From Siphonodentalium dalli (lineage: Eukaryota; Mollusca; Scaphopoda; Gadilida; Siphonodentaliidae): a DNA stretch of 64,000 nt. Positions within the stretch are counted from its first letter, which is position 1. Each line of letters begins with the position of its first letter. The position numbers and the translations under genes are program-made. Below, piece after piece: positions 13,191-24,410 of the stretch. The notes under the pieces are model-generated. The model worked only from the letters and a program-made list of their open reading frames with translations. It made no database searches and was not told the origin of the DNA. The stretch lies in assembly GCA_032622095.1 (NCBI GenBank), contig CP136066.1, forward strand, positions 150,240,224 to 150,304,223, in the 5' to 3' direction.

Positions 13191-13606
13191 AAAACAAATT
13201 ATTTAATTAAAAAAAGATTTTTTTTAAAAACAGTTATGTCCTGACTCCGTCCATAACACAGTGACCCCATTTGATAAATATGTTGATGCATCATACATTT
13301 TTTCTGACCTCAAACCACCAACCGCCTCCCTCCCTATGTTTGAAATTTTCTCACAGTTCCCGTGTGACACATAGGGGTGAAATGCGCATACATGTTTAAG
13401 AAAATACATAATACAAGACATAGGTTACACACATGTATGCCATCTATTTTAATATCTTTACTAAACTAATGTTTGTAACTTCAGAAAGTTAAGAGTTATG
13501 GGACTAAAGTTCATCAAGTTTGTATTGGGCTAGAATATAGTTTAATTAAAATCATTTTATGTTGTAAAAATTGCATACCAGCCTTTTTGTTGAATTTGGA
13601 TTCCTG
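13191..13606. other. Unassigned stretch
   Basis: 13230-13400 is a degraded, separate repeat fragment (GTTATGTCCTGACTCCGTCC) like the units at 2322-2850. Nothing else seen. Confidence 0.35.
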
Positions 13607-13614
13607 GTTAAATT

Positions 13615-14399
13615 CACAGGCTGCTCGGGAAAAATTGCAGTGAAACCAATATATATACTATACCAGTGACAAGGTTCACAAGTCCGGTTTTAGGAAAAAC
13701 ACACCATCTTTCATATTCCTCATAGATTCTCAAAACCATTCAACTCAGTCACAATATTTTTCAGTGTTTCTTATTGGCCATGACATTTCCTTTCTTTTGA
13801 AGTATAATTCCATAAAATCCAACAAAGAGGAAGTCGAGACATTGTACCGAAAACTTACAATATCTACTGGATATTTGTGAGTAAAAGGGGTCGTCAATCT
13901 CCCTGTTCACCTAATATCCTCAATAATTATAAACATTGTCAACTCAGTCAAATATGCCTTGTACATGTATGTTATAGGGCATTAAATTTTCTTTTGTTTG
14001 ATATATAACTTGATGAAGTCAATCTGAGCAAAGTCGACATATCGTATGGAGAATTCACAAGTTAGGCAATTGCTATCATAATAATTGAATTGGTATCCAC
14101 GTGTAATCACTACTTACCGGACAGGGAAACTGATGGCCGCTTTTTGTCAGCAGGTTTTGCTAGTTTCTGATACGATATCTCAACTTCGCTTCATTTGATA
14201 TTATTGAATTAAACATCAAAATAAAGGAAATTTCATGGCCAATAAGACACAATGAAATATATTGTGACTGAGAAGAAAGATTTTGAGAATCTATGAAGAA
14301 TATGATAGATGGTGTGTTTTTCCCAAAATCAGACTTGTGAACCTTGTTACTGTTATAGTATATATTGGAATATCTGGTAATTTCACCCAGGGGCCTGTG
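13615..14399. mobile_element. hAT-like foldback with perfect 8-bp target duplication
   Basis: GTTAAATT flanks it on both sides (13607-13614, 14400-14407). Termini CACAGGC...GCCTGTG; the arms run inward for about 180 bp, with GGTTCACAAGTC and CACCATCTTTCATATTC on the left mirrored on the right. An 8-bp duplication with long inverted arms fits a nonautonomous hAT-superfamily element. Confidence 0.85.
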
Positions 14400-14407
14400 G
14401 TTAAATT

Positions 14408-14770
14408 GACCATTTAATGAATCCTGAATATCAATGGACCCAAAAATCTATCTTGACCCATATTTTATGGTTGTCGACCTGGATACCAAATTTCATTCCA
14501 TTCAGTTATTATTAACTCAAATTTTCATCCCAAAACGAAACTTGGACCCAGATTTTAACAAAGAGCCATAACTCTGGTAAAAATCAAACTTGACCTGTAT
14601 TTGGTTGTACATATAGTCAGTTAATTGCATATCGCTTAAATGCATAATTTGGATATTAGCATAAAGTGTGCATGCACCAAACCATTTTTTCCTATATGCA
14701 TACAAAAATCACTAAAAATTTAGCTGAGAAGGGGTAAAAAAAGTCACCTCATGGTGCCAAATTTATAGCA
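14408..14770. other. Degraded repeat units, no gene
   Basis: Two loose copies of ACCAAATTTCATTCCATTCA-type units, related to 15343-15442 and 58400-58515. No intact element. Confidence 0.4.
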
Positions 14771-15335
14771 ACAAGAGGTGTGCACTTGCATGCTAGCATA
14801 CCCCCACCATGGCAAATTCAACCCGCATTATCCGTAAACCCAACAAAAAAGATTTTTAACTTTAAAGAAAACTTCGGATTAATTATATCGATATGGTGTC
14901 ACATGAAGCTTGTACAGAAAAAATTATTCAAATTGGTTCATTTTAAGTCGGACATAATTTTCTAAGTCAAAATAAGTCGAAAATGAAGTGTAATATTACG
15001 AAAAACAGTCTGAGCCAATCCCTAGACACATCATGTAGAGAGGGTATTGTGAGAAGCATGTATATTAAAAATTATTGAAATCAGTTCATATTTGTTAAAG
15101 TTATTAAGTCGGACAGAATTTTCTAAGTCAAAATAAGTCGAAAATGAGGCGTAACTTTCAAAAAAAAAGTCGGACCGAACCGCAATTAGCATCATGCAGA
15201 GATTATTGAAATCGGTTCATAGTTGTTCGAGTTATGAGGTCGGACGGACGGACTGACAGAGGGAGAAAGCGTGACAGACGGTCAGACGCAGTCATCCAGT
15301 ATACCCCCCATTTTCTTCGAAAGTGGGGGTATAAT
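14771..15335 (+). mobile_element. Helentron-like element, short tandem core
   Basis: Starts ACAAGAGGTGTGCAC, then GCATGCTAGCATACCCCCACC. It ends with a GGACGGACGGACTG run and a hairpin at 15299-15334 (ATACCCCCC...GTGGGGGTATAA). The 5' GCATACCCCCAC is inverse to the 3' stem. The core is about two units sharing TTCTAAGTCAAAATAAGTCG. Confidence 0.75.
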
Positions 15336-15342
15336 TAGTAAA

Positions 15343-15442
15343 TTTACCTACTAATACATACCAAATTTCATTCAATTTAGTTCAGCAGAACTAATGTTAT
15401 CAGATGGGCAGACAAACAGAGGTCATAATGTGTCCTGTTTTT
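15343..15442 (+). mobile_element. 3' end fragment of a hairpin-ended repeat
   Basis: CCAAATTTCATTCAATTTAG, then GATGGGCAGACAAACAG and a hairpin GTCCTGTTTTTAAAACGGG. Related copy at 58400-58515. Confidence 0.55.
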
Positions 15443-16409
15443 AAAACGGGTGTATAAAAAAGTGTGGTGGAGAGGGGTGTGGTGGTGGCACCCTCATATA
15501 AGACTCCCAGGGACATATCCAGGCCGTTTTTCATACCGTTTACCGGTTTGGGTGCCCAAACTCCAGGCGCCCAAAAATAAAAAAATAAAATTTTCAATTT
15601 TTTTCAATTCAGGTCCCAATAACAAGATACAAAACATTTATATATTTATATATATTGACATAAGACATTTACGTTTACAAAAAGATTTAAGTTTAACAGT
15701 TGGAATCATACTGTAAAGTATATTTGACTTTATCTAGCTCAAATAGTTTGAGTTCAGGTTTGTTATCATTCAGCCTTCAGACTTCAGTATTTCAAGTGAA
15801 ATTACACAATACAGTACAGGAACAGTGACAATTTGATCAAATCAACCTGGTTATCAGGTGGGATATCATAAATTCATAATACCAAATGAATAATTAATAT
15901 AGAGATTAGTACTAATAGTACTTACTAACTTAATAGACATTGTTTCTATACTACTAGAATATTATGTATGTGTCTCTCAATTGAATTAAAAAAAAAAGCC
16001 TATATGAATTAGAGTGATAATTTCAAGCAGGATAAGCATGATCTATTGAACCAAAATATGCCTGACAATGACTTATAAGCATTTCCAATGCCATACATAT
16101 ATAACATTTTCCAAAGTTACGCTTGAGAAACTTGATCAAATTGACCTTTCAGTAAAATTCAAAATACTGTCTCCCAAGATTAGCTCTCAATGTAATAGAT
16201 TTTCAAACATTTTCCAGGGGGGAACCCCCAGACCCCCCACCATCAGCAGGCAGGGGAACACCCCCTCCCGAACCTCCCCTGCTCAGGCCTTCGAGATATG
16301 CCAAATCATTGCCCAAAAGCAGATGTCCCCAAAAAATCCCTGGATCCTTCACTGAGTCCTATTTTCAAAGTTGAAGTTGTGATCCCTATGTGCGCCTTTA
16401 ATTGATATT
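15443..16409. other. Unassigned stretch
   Basis: 16205-16280 is a C/G-rich dispersed-repeat-like segment (GGGGGGAACCCCCAGACC). No gene or bounded element seen in the rest. Confidence 0.35.
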
Positions 16410-16571
16410 CCGGTATAATATATCAAAATGTCTATCTTTTGAAACCCTCCAACAAACCTATAATAATAAACTACTACGTGTTCATATGCACCGGTATAAT
16501 ATATCAAAATGTCTATCTTTTGAAACCCTCCAACAAACCTATAATAATAAACTACTACGTGTTCATATGCA
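16410..16571 (+). repeat. 81-bp perfect tandem duplication
   Basis: CCGGTATAATATATC... at 16410 is repeated identically at 16491. Two copies, recent by identity. 81 is a multiple of three, but nothing suggests coding. Confidence 0.9.
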
Positions 16572-17467
16572 CACAACTGACAAACAAAAATAACAGATCA
16601 ATTTATTTGACCTTATGGGGGAATTTTCTTTCTGCCGAACCATTCTAGTAACCTTCAACAAACAAACAAACACAAATAGCGTGGTCTTCAGGCATCAAGG
16701 CTGTAGATGAATGGATATGAGTTAACGCCTTTCTACAGTTCCTTTGACATTGATGTGCAAACAAAGTGTGTAGGCTGATGTCCCTGACAGCATGGCCTTC
16801 ATGGTCAGAAGAAGTAAACAATGTTGTATGAATGACCTATAATAGCAGCATGGCTAAAATGTCAAGGCAGTTCAGAATACAAGGTGAAATATTTGCTAAC
16901 AGTAGTGTCTATTCTTATCCCTGTTCCAACAATAGACAATTTTGTTTTTCATTATTATGTTTACGAAGCCCACCATATCCGAATACCGTATCTATAAACT
17001 AAAGTGATAAAGTTCTATTCTTGATGAGCAGTGATGAATTTCTACAGGACCTGATTGAATGGATGACAATAAAAGGGACCCAAGGCCTTCGCAGTCGGTA
17101 TTAAAGTGATGTGAAACACTTCGGTTGGGTGATCAAATAAAAATGAAAAATAATTTTGCTCAAAGTAGTTATTTTTACCGTCATTCTTATATCTGAATTA
17201 AATGCAATGACTCTCAATGTCGAACTAATTTGCATTAGTTTATCACTGATTGTTGCGTCCCGAATCGAGATGTAAATATTTACAATTAAGCGTAGTTCAG
17301 ACGATGATTTCAATGTAGTGTTACAGTCGATTTCTTTGAGATTTTGGGCGATGTTAGTAGAATGCTACTTGGCATGGTACCTGAGTACTACCTTATCAGT
17401 TTCACCCGAATAAGTCCATAATATGTCTTTAAAGTAACAAAAATTATAAAAGCGTGTAAAAACTTCA
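16572..17467. other. Unassigned; possible old SINE at 17280-17440
   Basis: 17300-17430 shares ordered blocks (GCGTAGTTCAGACGAT, ...TTATCAG.TTCAC, AAGTCCATAATA) with 40788-40930, and weakly with 57985-58150. Nothing else seen. Confidence 0.3.
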
Positions 17468-17475
17468 TCATCAAA

Positions 17476-19635
17476 CAAGCCTGCAAATAGTGTGTCTGTC
17501 ATTTGCAGAATGAGGTCCCCATAGGATGAATTTTGTGATGCTAGCCCCTCATAGCAGGCTAGCGTTACCAAATTCACCCTCTGGGAACCTCATTCTGCTT
17601 AGGCCTCAAATCCTATGGGAGACCTACATGTAGGATCACATTGAAGTTCCCCAGTTGATGTTCACCCATTAGTCACCTTGATTATGCATGTTATCTTCTG
17701 CATATTAGGGGATATAAAAATTTCACAGAAAAGAAAAAGTAAAACAAGAGGTGGCATCATAGATGCTGTGTCTCGTTTTCGGTGGCTTACCGCCGGTGGC
17801 TACCGCCAATTGGTGTGCATCAGTATCGGTAGACTAATTAATAGGTAAAATCGAAAAATGACTAATTAAGGGCCATAACTCTATCAAATTTTATCGGGCC
17901 AGGCTGGTTTTCGAACTCGTCCGAAATATTCTTGGCAAGTATGTCTATTCCAAATTTTAAACAAATTGGAGGACGTTTGTTGAAGTTATCGCGTTAACGA
18001 GCTAAAAATTCACGAAAAATGACTAATTAAGGACCATGACTCTATAAAATTTTATTGGGCCAGGCTGGTTTTCGAACTCGTCCAGGATATTATTGGAAGA
18101 CACTTATATACCAAATTTTAGTTGAATCGGATGACGTTTGTTGAAGTTATCGCGCTAACGAGCTCAAAATTCGTACAAAATGACTAATTAAGGACCATAA
18201 CTCTTATCAAATTTTATCGAACCGGGCCGGTTTTCGAACTCGACCGAGATATTCTTGGGAGACACCTATATACCAAATTTCAATCAAATCGGATAACGTT
18301 TGTTGAAGTTATCGCGCTAACGAGCTGAAAAGGACCATGACTCTATAAAATTTTATTGGGCCAGGCTGGTTTTCGAACTCGTCCAGGATATTATTGGAAG
18401 ACACTTATATACCAAATTTTAGTTGAATCGGATGACGTTTGTTGAAGTTATCGCGCTAACGAGCTCAAAATTCGTACAAAATGACTAATTAAGGACCATA
18501 ACTCTTATCAAATTTTATCGAACCGGGCCGGTTTTCGAACTCGACCGAGATATTCTTGGGAGACACCTATATACCAAATTTCAATCAAATCGGATAACGT
18601 TTGTTGAAGTTATCGCGCTAACGAGCTGAAAATTCGTGAAAAATGACTAATTAAGGGCCATAACTCTATCAAATTTTATCGGACCAGGCCGGTTTTCGAA
18701 CTCATCCGAGATATTCTTGGGAGACACCTATATACCAAATTTCAATCAAATCGGATAACGTTTGTTGAAGTTATCGCGCTAACGAGCTGAAAATTCGTGA
18801 AAAATGACTAATTAAGGGCCATAACTCTATCAAATTTTATCGAACCGGGCCGGTTTTCGAACTCATCCGAGATATTCTTGGGAGACACCTATATACCAAA
18901 TTTCAATCAAATCGGATAACGTTTGTTAAAGTTATCGCGCTAACGAGCTGAAAATTCGTGAAAAATGACTAATTAAGGGCCATAACTCTATCAAATTTTA
19001 TCGGACCAGGCGGGTTTTCGAACTCATCCGAGATATTCTTGGGAGACACCTATATACCAAATTTCAATCAAATCGGATAACGTTTGTTGAAGTTATCACG
19101 CTAACGAGCTGAAAATTCGTGAAAAATGACTAATTAACTCTATCAAATTTTATCGGACCAGGCCGGTTTTCGAACTCCTCCGAGATATTCTTGGGAGACA
19201 CCTATATCCCAAATTTCAATCGAATCAGATAACGTTTGTTGAAGTTGTTGCGCTAACGAGCCTAAAATCAGTGAAAAATGGCAAAGGGCCATAACTCTGT
19301 AATAAATGTGCGGACGAACCCGATTTTTTTCTGCAGCTTACGTGCATGGATATGTACTCACACACCAAATTTTTAATGCGTCAATAAACGGTTGAGTTAT
19401 AAGCAAAACACGCCGCCCGCCCGCCGCACGCCCGCAATAAGACGAGTTTTGGAAAAAAACTCGACTAAAAATATAATTTGAGACAATAGATACTTCCCAG
19501 AAGATGAGGCCTAAGCAGAATGAGGTCGCCAGAGGGTGAATTTAGTGATGCTAGCCCACTGTGTGGGATAGCATCACTAAATTCACCCTCTGGGGACCTC
19601 ATTCTGCAATGACAGACACCCTATTTGCAGGCTAC
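17476..19635. mobile_element. Palindromic hAT-like element, split by a nested element
   Basis: Left end CAAGCCTGCAAATAGTGTG at 17476, right end CACCCTATTTGCAGGCT near 19634. Flanks TCATCAAA and TCATCAAG are a 7/8-match 8-bp duplication. Both ends keep the family hairpin (GAATGAGGTCCCC...GGGACCTCATTC). The middle is interrupted at about 17744-19467 by a tandem-repeat element; without it the internal sequence matches 44743-45484. Confidence 0.8.
17744..19467 (+). mobile_element. Nested Helentron-like element, 161-bp tandem core
   Basis: Starts ACAAGAGG followed by the small hairpin GGCATCATAGATGCT and GTCTCGTTTT. It ends GACGAGTTTTGG...AAAACTCGAC hairpin (19441-19464) after a CGCCCGCCCGCC stretch. 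Core units repeat every 161 bp (ATGACTAATTAA at about 18021, 18182, 18483, 18645, 18806, 18967, 19128). One two-unit block is duplicated without visible change (18031 and 18332). Confidence 0.85.
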
Positions 19636-19679
19636 TCATCAAGAAGAACATGGAGAAATAGATAAACTTAGTTCTTATA

Positions 19680-19928
19680 TTAACCCTTCCATGACTGGAG
19701 CTTCCTGAAATTTGGAAAAAACCCTGTGCCAATGCATTCTCTTATGTATTTGGGCCTCGCATATATAAGAGAATGCATTGGCCTAACAATATTTACCTTC
19801 ACCTTGTAAGCCAGTGCATTCTCTTATATAAGCGAGGCTCCCTATGGGAGACTCACATATGTAAGAGAATCCACTGGCACATGATCTTTAATGCTGCACC
19901 AGTGCAGCTCCCATCATGAAAGGGTTAA
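19680..19928. mobile_element. TTAA MITE, family 1
   Basis: TTAA both sides; CCCTTCCATGACTGG ... ATCATGAAAGGG. Same two-arm palindromic body as 785-1042. Confidence 0.88.
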
Positions 19929-20316
19929 TTATTGATAGCGCCCCAATAATGAAATAAATCGAAATTTCACGTGTTGTAAACAAAACTATTACAGTGATTT
20001 GTCAACAAAGATTGCTAATCGAGTACAGAGTTCAAATATTTCAGTCTAAATATGATTTTTGAGAATATTTTTCATTGTTTTCATGACTTTTTTTACCTTT
20101 TCTAATGTTTGATTAAATTTTGGTATCTTATTGGACTAATTGGACTTTGATATCGGAAATGCTGCCATAACAATAACGTTTTCATAACAATGGTTTAGAT
20201 ATGCAAAATCTCATTATTGGAAAGTTATTAATAATGCAAATTTATAAGAACATAAATAGATCTATTTTTACATGTATTTATTAAAGGCATGAATGGCTTT
20301 CACGGTGTGTATGCTG
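19929..20316. other. No feature seen
   Basis: AT-rich, with short motif echoes such as CAATAATG/CATTATTG but no bounded element. Confidence 0.35.
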
Positions 20317-20623
20317 TTAAAATAGTCACACCTGTTAAAACTGCCATAACAGAAAGAATATAAAAATATTGACATATTTTGTTCTTATACCAATCAGAAT
20401 AAATATCGCATAAATAATATGTTATTGTCAAGTTTGTATAGTGTTATGTAAAAAAAAAGCCAGGTTCTGTAATTTTTTTGGCTTTTGTTTACATAATAAA
20501 GCATTCTAACTTGACAATAACATTATATTTACGCGATATTTATGATTGTTATAAGAACAAAATCTGTTTACGTTTTAATATTCTTTCTGTTAATGGCGGT
20601 TTTAACTGATGTGACTATTTTAA
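20317..20623. mobile_element. TTAA foldback A
   Basis: TTAA at 20317-20320 and 20620-20623; termini AATAGTCAC...GTGACTATT. Long arms continue inward: CTGTTAAAACTGCC and ATAACAGAAAGAATAT are mirrored at 20570-20605. It shares its right TTAA with foldback B. Confidence 0.85.
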
Positions 20624-20963
20624 AGGGGTACTGCACACTAAAACTGGCTATTTATGGGACCATCTTCTTTTATACTCAACATAATATATGCAACAAATGA
20701 ATGAATTTGAGCAATGGATGAGTGCAAAATACACACATGTACTCTAAGAACGATGCAAACAACATGGTAATTATAATGAAAATGATTTTATGACTCCAGC
20801 CTTAAATTCATTTTCATTATAATTACCAAGTTGTTTGCATCGTTCAGAGTGTATTTTGCACTAACCCATGGCTCAAATTCAATCATTTGTTGCATATATT
20901 CTATTAAGTATAAAAGCAGATGGTCCCATAAATGGCCCGATTTGGGGCACAGTACCCCTTTAA
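20620..20963. mobile_element. TTAA foldback B
   Basis: TTAA at 20620-20623 and 20960-20963; termini AGGGGTACTGCACAC and GGCACAGTACCCCT. The arms span nearly the whole element (GGTAATTATAATGAAAATGA against its inverse). It shares both TTAA sites with its neighbours. Confidence 0.88.
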
Positions 20964-21160
20964 CCCTTTCAGTGCCAAGTCTGATTTTTGTATCAACCCA
21001 TATTTCCTTGACTATTTTTTTTAAAGGGACATAATCAAAGGGTTAACAGAAATACCCACCACGAAGACCATCCGTGCCTTTAATGAGAGTTGTTTTACAG
21101 ACTCTTTATTTCACAAGTATCACTTCGAAGACTTTGATTAAGTCCCTTTAAAAAAAATAT
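20960..21160. mobile_element. TTAA foldback C, family 2, irregular right side
   Basis: TTAA then CCCTTTCAGTGCCAAGTC; the family-2 inverse terminus AAAGGGTTAA lies at 21037-21046. The internal TTTAAAGGGACATAATCAAA (21020-21039) is mirrored at 21133-21152, outside that TTAA, so boundaries are tangled by rearrangement or nested insertion. Relatives: 24407-24666 and 61334. Confidence 0.65.
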
Positions 21161-21191
21161 GATTTCCAGCATAATTGAGATGAAAGTTAAA

Positions 21192-21660
21192 TTAAAGGCC
21201 CACTTAATTTTCAAACCACCCATTTCACATTATATAAAATATATGCCATATTATATACCGTTTGAAGAGGAAGCTCCAAAACATTGTATTTTCAACTTAT
21301 TCGATGTAATATACTGTGAACACGTTGTTTTTGTTGAGATACCGACGTCTGTTCTGCACTCAAGTTTCTGCACAGTCTATTATTTTCAATGGAAGGGGAA
21401 TAACTCTATATATTTAGATATAGAGTTATTCCCCTTTTGTTGAAAATAAACTAGTTTGAATTATGTTGCATTCTGGGAGCCATAGCGGAGGAAATGTTTT
21501 TATGATTTCAGCTATTTTCTATTACTCTGTGGGCACCTTCTGAGACACAGACGTTCCAAATGGTGATGAATTATAGTATTTTAATAATATTTTATGGCTT
21601 AGATTGTTATTAAGGCACTAAAAAAAAAATTGGTTACTTGAAAAGTAAATGGGCCTTTAA
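21192..21660. mobile_element. TTAA foldback D
   Basis: TTAA on both sides; termini AGGCCCACTTAATTTTC and GAAAAGTAAATGGGCCT. A perfect central hairpin AAGGGGAATAACTCTATAT with its inverse lies at 21391-21437. No coding capacity. Confidence 0.85.
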
Positions 21661-21788
21661 AAAATTTAAATGTATCTCAGGCCTTTAGATTCACTTCAAT
21701 TGGACACACCACAGTGGAACATGTAATTCCACCAAGTCAACCATGGTTCCTCCCAGTATGAAATAAATTTGAAATCAAAGTAGCAATA

Positions 21789-21896
21789 CAGTAATGCCCT
21801 AAATAATCGAGTCCTTAACCACAGCAAAATTATGGTAAATTTTTCAGGATTTAGTCGAAAATATGGCTTGTTGCCATTCATCGGAAAGCTCTCACT
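21789..21896. mobile_element. TA MITE, truncated at one end
   Basis: CAGTAATGCCCTAAATAATC then the family body in inverse orientation to 34770, stopping at GAAAGCTCTCA, where a pearl-like fragment begins. Confidence 0.75.
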
Positions 21897-21899
21897 TGT

Positions 21900-22060
21900 G
21901 GGCTGCAGGGTGTGCCGATGGATTCAAATTTTAAATTCAAGATGGCTATTGGTGGCCATGTTTTTTTTAAAAGGAATTTAAGACAAAATTGATGGTTCCC
22001 ATCTTGATGTCACCCCCGAAGATCCATATGAAGTTTGTGGTGATGATCGGATGAGATGAG
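21900..22060 (+). mobile_element. Fragment of pearl-like tandem unit
   Basis: GGGCTGCAGGGTGTGCCGAT, CAAGATGGCTATTGGTGGCC and GATCCATATGAAGTTTG match the monomers at 24926-27525 and 50520-50660. No termini. Confidence 0.6.
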
Positions 22061-22476
22061 AGCCCTTCCTTTCTAAAGCTTAATTTTGAATGGCTATGAC
22101 ATCACTCCTTTGTTCACCACTTCCAGTTTATAGTATAATTGATGGTAATTGTCGATATCTTACATTATTTTAATAATGGATGCTCAATATCCAACTTAAT
22201 GACAGTTATTTCATTGTGAATGATTTCATTTCATTTTTCATTGCGGCCTCAATCGATCCATTCGATGAAATAATGTAGTTTTCAGCCATTATCTTATACA
22301 TTACAAAATTGTGTTTATTGGGGTTAAAAGTTTCCCACTTGATAATGTCAAAGTTGATGTTAAATCATATTATCCGAACACTACTGTTTGTGCATTTAAT
22401 TCATATGTGTGTGCATCCAGTCTTAATTATGATGCTCTTGAAAGATATATGCCCGTTTTAGCCTAAAGTATCAACT
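22061..22476. other. No feature seen
   Basis: Unremarkable AT-rich sequence with no open frame of note. Confidence 0.35.
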
Positions 22477-22484
22477 GTTGGGAT

Positions 22485-22872
22485 CAAGTCTGAATTTAGT
22501 GTATCTGACATTTGCAGAATGAGGTCACCTCTGGGATCTTCATTCTGCTTAGGCCTCATCTTCTGGGAAGTATCTATAGTATCAAACTAACATTGTTTTT
22601 AGTTACATTTTCCCTTCTGTTGAGTTTCTATATCCCCTAATTTGCAGAAGATAAAATGCAATATCGAGGTGACAAATGGGTGAACATTACCAACTTCAAC
22701 TGGGGAACTTTGATCTGATCCTAGGTCTCCCATAGCAGTTGAGGCCTCAAGCAGAATAAGGTCCCCAGAGGGAGAATTTGGTGATGCTAGCCCACTGTGC
22801 GGGATAGCGTCAATAAATTCACCCTCTGGGGACCTCATTCTGCAAATGTCAGACACACTAAATTCAGCCTTG
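22485..22872. mobile_element. Palindromic hAT-like element with perfect 8-bp duplication
   Basis: GTTGGGAT on both sides (22477-22484, 22873-22880). Termini CAAGTCTGAATTTAGTGT and its inverse ending CAGCCTTG. It carries one complete family hairpin (22755-22850) plus the linker CTTCTGGGAAGTATCTATAG. Confidence 0.88.
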
Positions 22873-22997
22873 GTTGGGATGTTTAACTTACTGCTGATTA
22901 TCCTGAAACATGCCAGTCTCACATTACCATCAATAATAGCCGAATTACAGTCTATCATTAAACAAAGTTACCAAATCAATAATAGAAGTATCCTATT

Positions 22998-23344
22998 TTA
23001 ACCCTTTGGTGAGTAAAACAACATATATGTCGCCATAATGTTCGCGAGTGGAATGACATATATGTTGTTTCAGGAAGTGTCAATTTTATGTTGACGTAAC
23101 TTCACTTAATCATCTGATTTATAAATGAATTGTATAGGAGATATTTTGATTAATATGATGTCCCCATGAATAAGTGCAATAGATAATGATAGCACATGTA
23201 AACAGGAAATACACATCAATTAAAATTAATTATTGGACCCTTTTGACCTGAAGTTGTTAATATTTATTGCTATGACATTCATTGACATTAAACTCACGGA
23301 TGACGTCATGCATATGACGTTATAAATACTCTCCAAAGGGTTAA
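22998..23344. mobile_element. TTAA-flanked MITE, distinct family
   Basis: TTAA at both ends; termini CCCTTTGGTGAG and CTCTCCAAAGGG. Near the left end CAACATATATGTC is mirrored by GACATATATGTTG. 347 bp, noncoding. Confidence 0.8.
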
Positions 23345-23482
23345 GGGTTGTTTTGCTGAGTGCCTGAATAGCTAAATAATTGCAACTAAATAAAGACTGA
23401 TTTGTGTAATTACTTTGCATTATTAGGAAACAAAGTGTGATGAGTTCTGTCAACGAAAATTCCAGGGCAATAGACAGTTTTC

Positions 23483-23750
23483 TTACCCTTCCATGACTGA
23501 AGCTTCTTGAAATTCTGCGAAAACCCTGTGTCAATGCATTCTCTTATATATGTGAGTCTCCCATAGGAAGTCTCACATATATAAGAGAATACATTGGCTT
23601 AATGATATTTACCTTGACCTGGTAAGCCAGTGCATTCTCTTATATATGCAAGGCTCCCTATGGGAGACTCACATATACATGTATAAGAGAATGCACTAGC
23701 ACAGGATCTTTAATGCTGCACCAGCGCAGCTCCTGTCATGAAAGGGTTAA
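23483..23750. mobile_element. TTAA MITE, family 1
   Basis: The left TTAA has decayed to TTAC; the right is intact. CCCTTCCATGACTGAAGC ... CTGTCATGAAAGGG with the family's two palindromic arms. Confidence 0.85.
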
Positions 23751-24337
23751 TAGGTTGTTTTTTATCACCTCAAACATAAGTGAAATATTTTGATTGAAAT
23801 AAAATAATTTCTCAACATAATTTCACTTTTCATTCAAATTCCAGTGTATAAAACTGATAACAAGCTAAATAATTCCATAAGAAATAGAATATTGTGATAT
23901 ATATATAGAATGGGACAATTCATCCTATTTATTTATTATAAATTGGCCATACAACACAAAAAATTACGCCCACATATAGATCCACTATATTGATTGGAAT
24001 ATATAGTAAAGTATAAATCATAAACCAGATTTTCGGAAAAAAAACTAAACATTTGGTTGACAGAAAAGAAAGGAGCGGTTTGGTCAAAATTATCAACAGT
24101 TGAAAATTTCATGTCTGACACAACATTAGTTGAAAATGTAAATATCATCATAAAGGTTGAAATTGTTTTTTTTTTTTTTAGACCAACCATTGCAAAAAAA
24201 TTCTGCTTTTGGTATCAAATGACCATCAGTGGAAGGATTCAGGTTGGATATGTCCAACAGTCGGAACATTTAAAAGCTGGAAAGTTCCAACCCAAAGAGA
24301 AGGGTGTGTGGGGGTGCAAATGGAAATTCACTAACCT
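23751..24337. other. No feature seen
   Basis: AT-rich intergenic sequence with a T-run at 24166-24179. I looked here for the last POLE2 exon and did not find it. Confidence 0.4.
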
Positions 24338-24410
24338 GGGATATATAAGAGATTGCATTGGCACAGGATTGTCTAAAAATTTCAGAAAGCTCCAGTCATG
24401 GAAGGGTTAA
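24338..24410. mobile_element. TTAA MITE family 1, right-end fragment
   Basis: ATATAAGAGATTGCATTGGC through TCATGGAAGGGTTAA. The left half is missing. Its TTAA is also the left TTAA of the next element. Confidence 0.75.
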
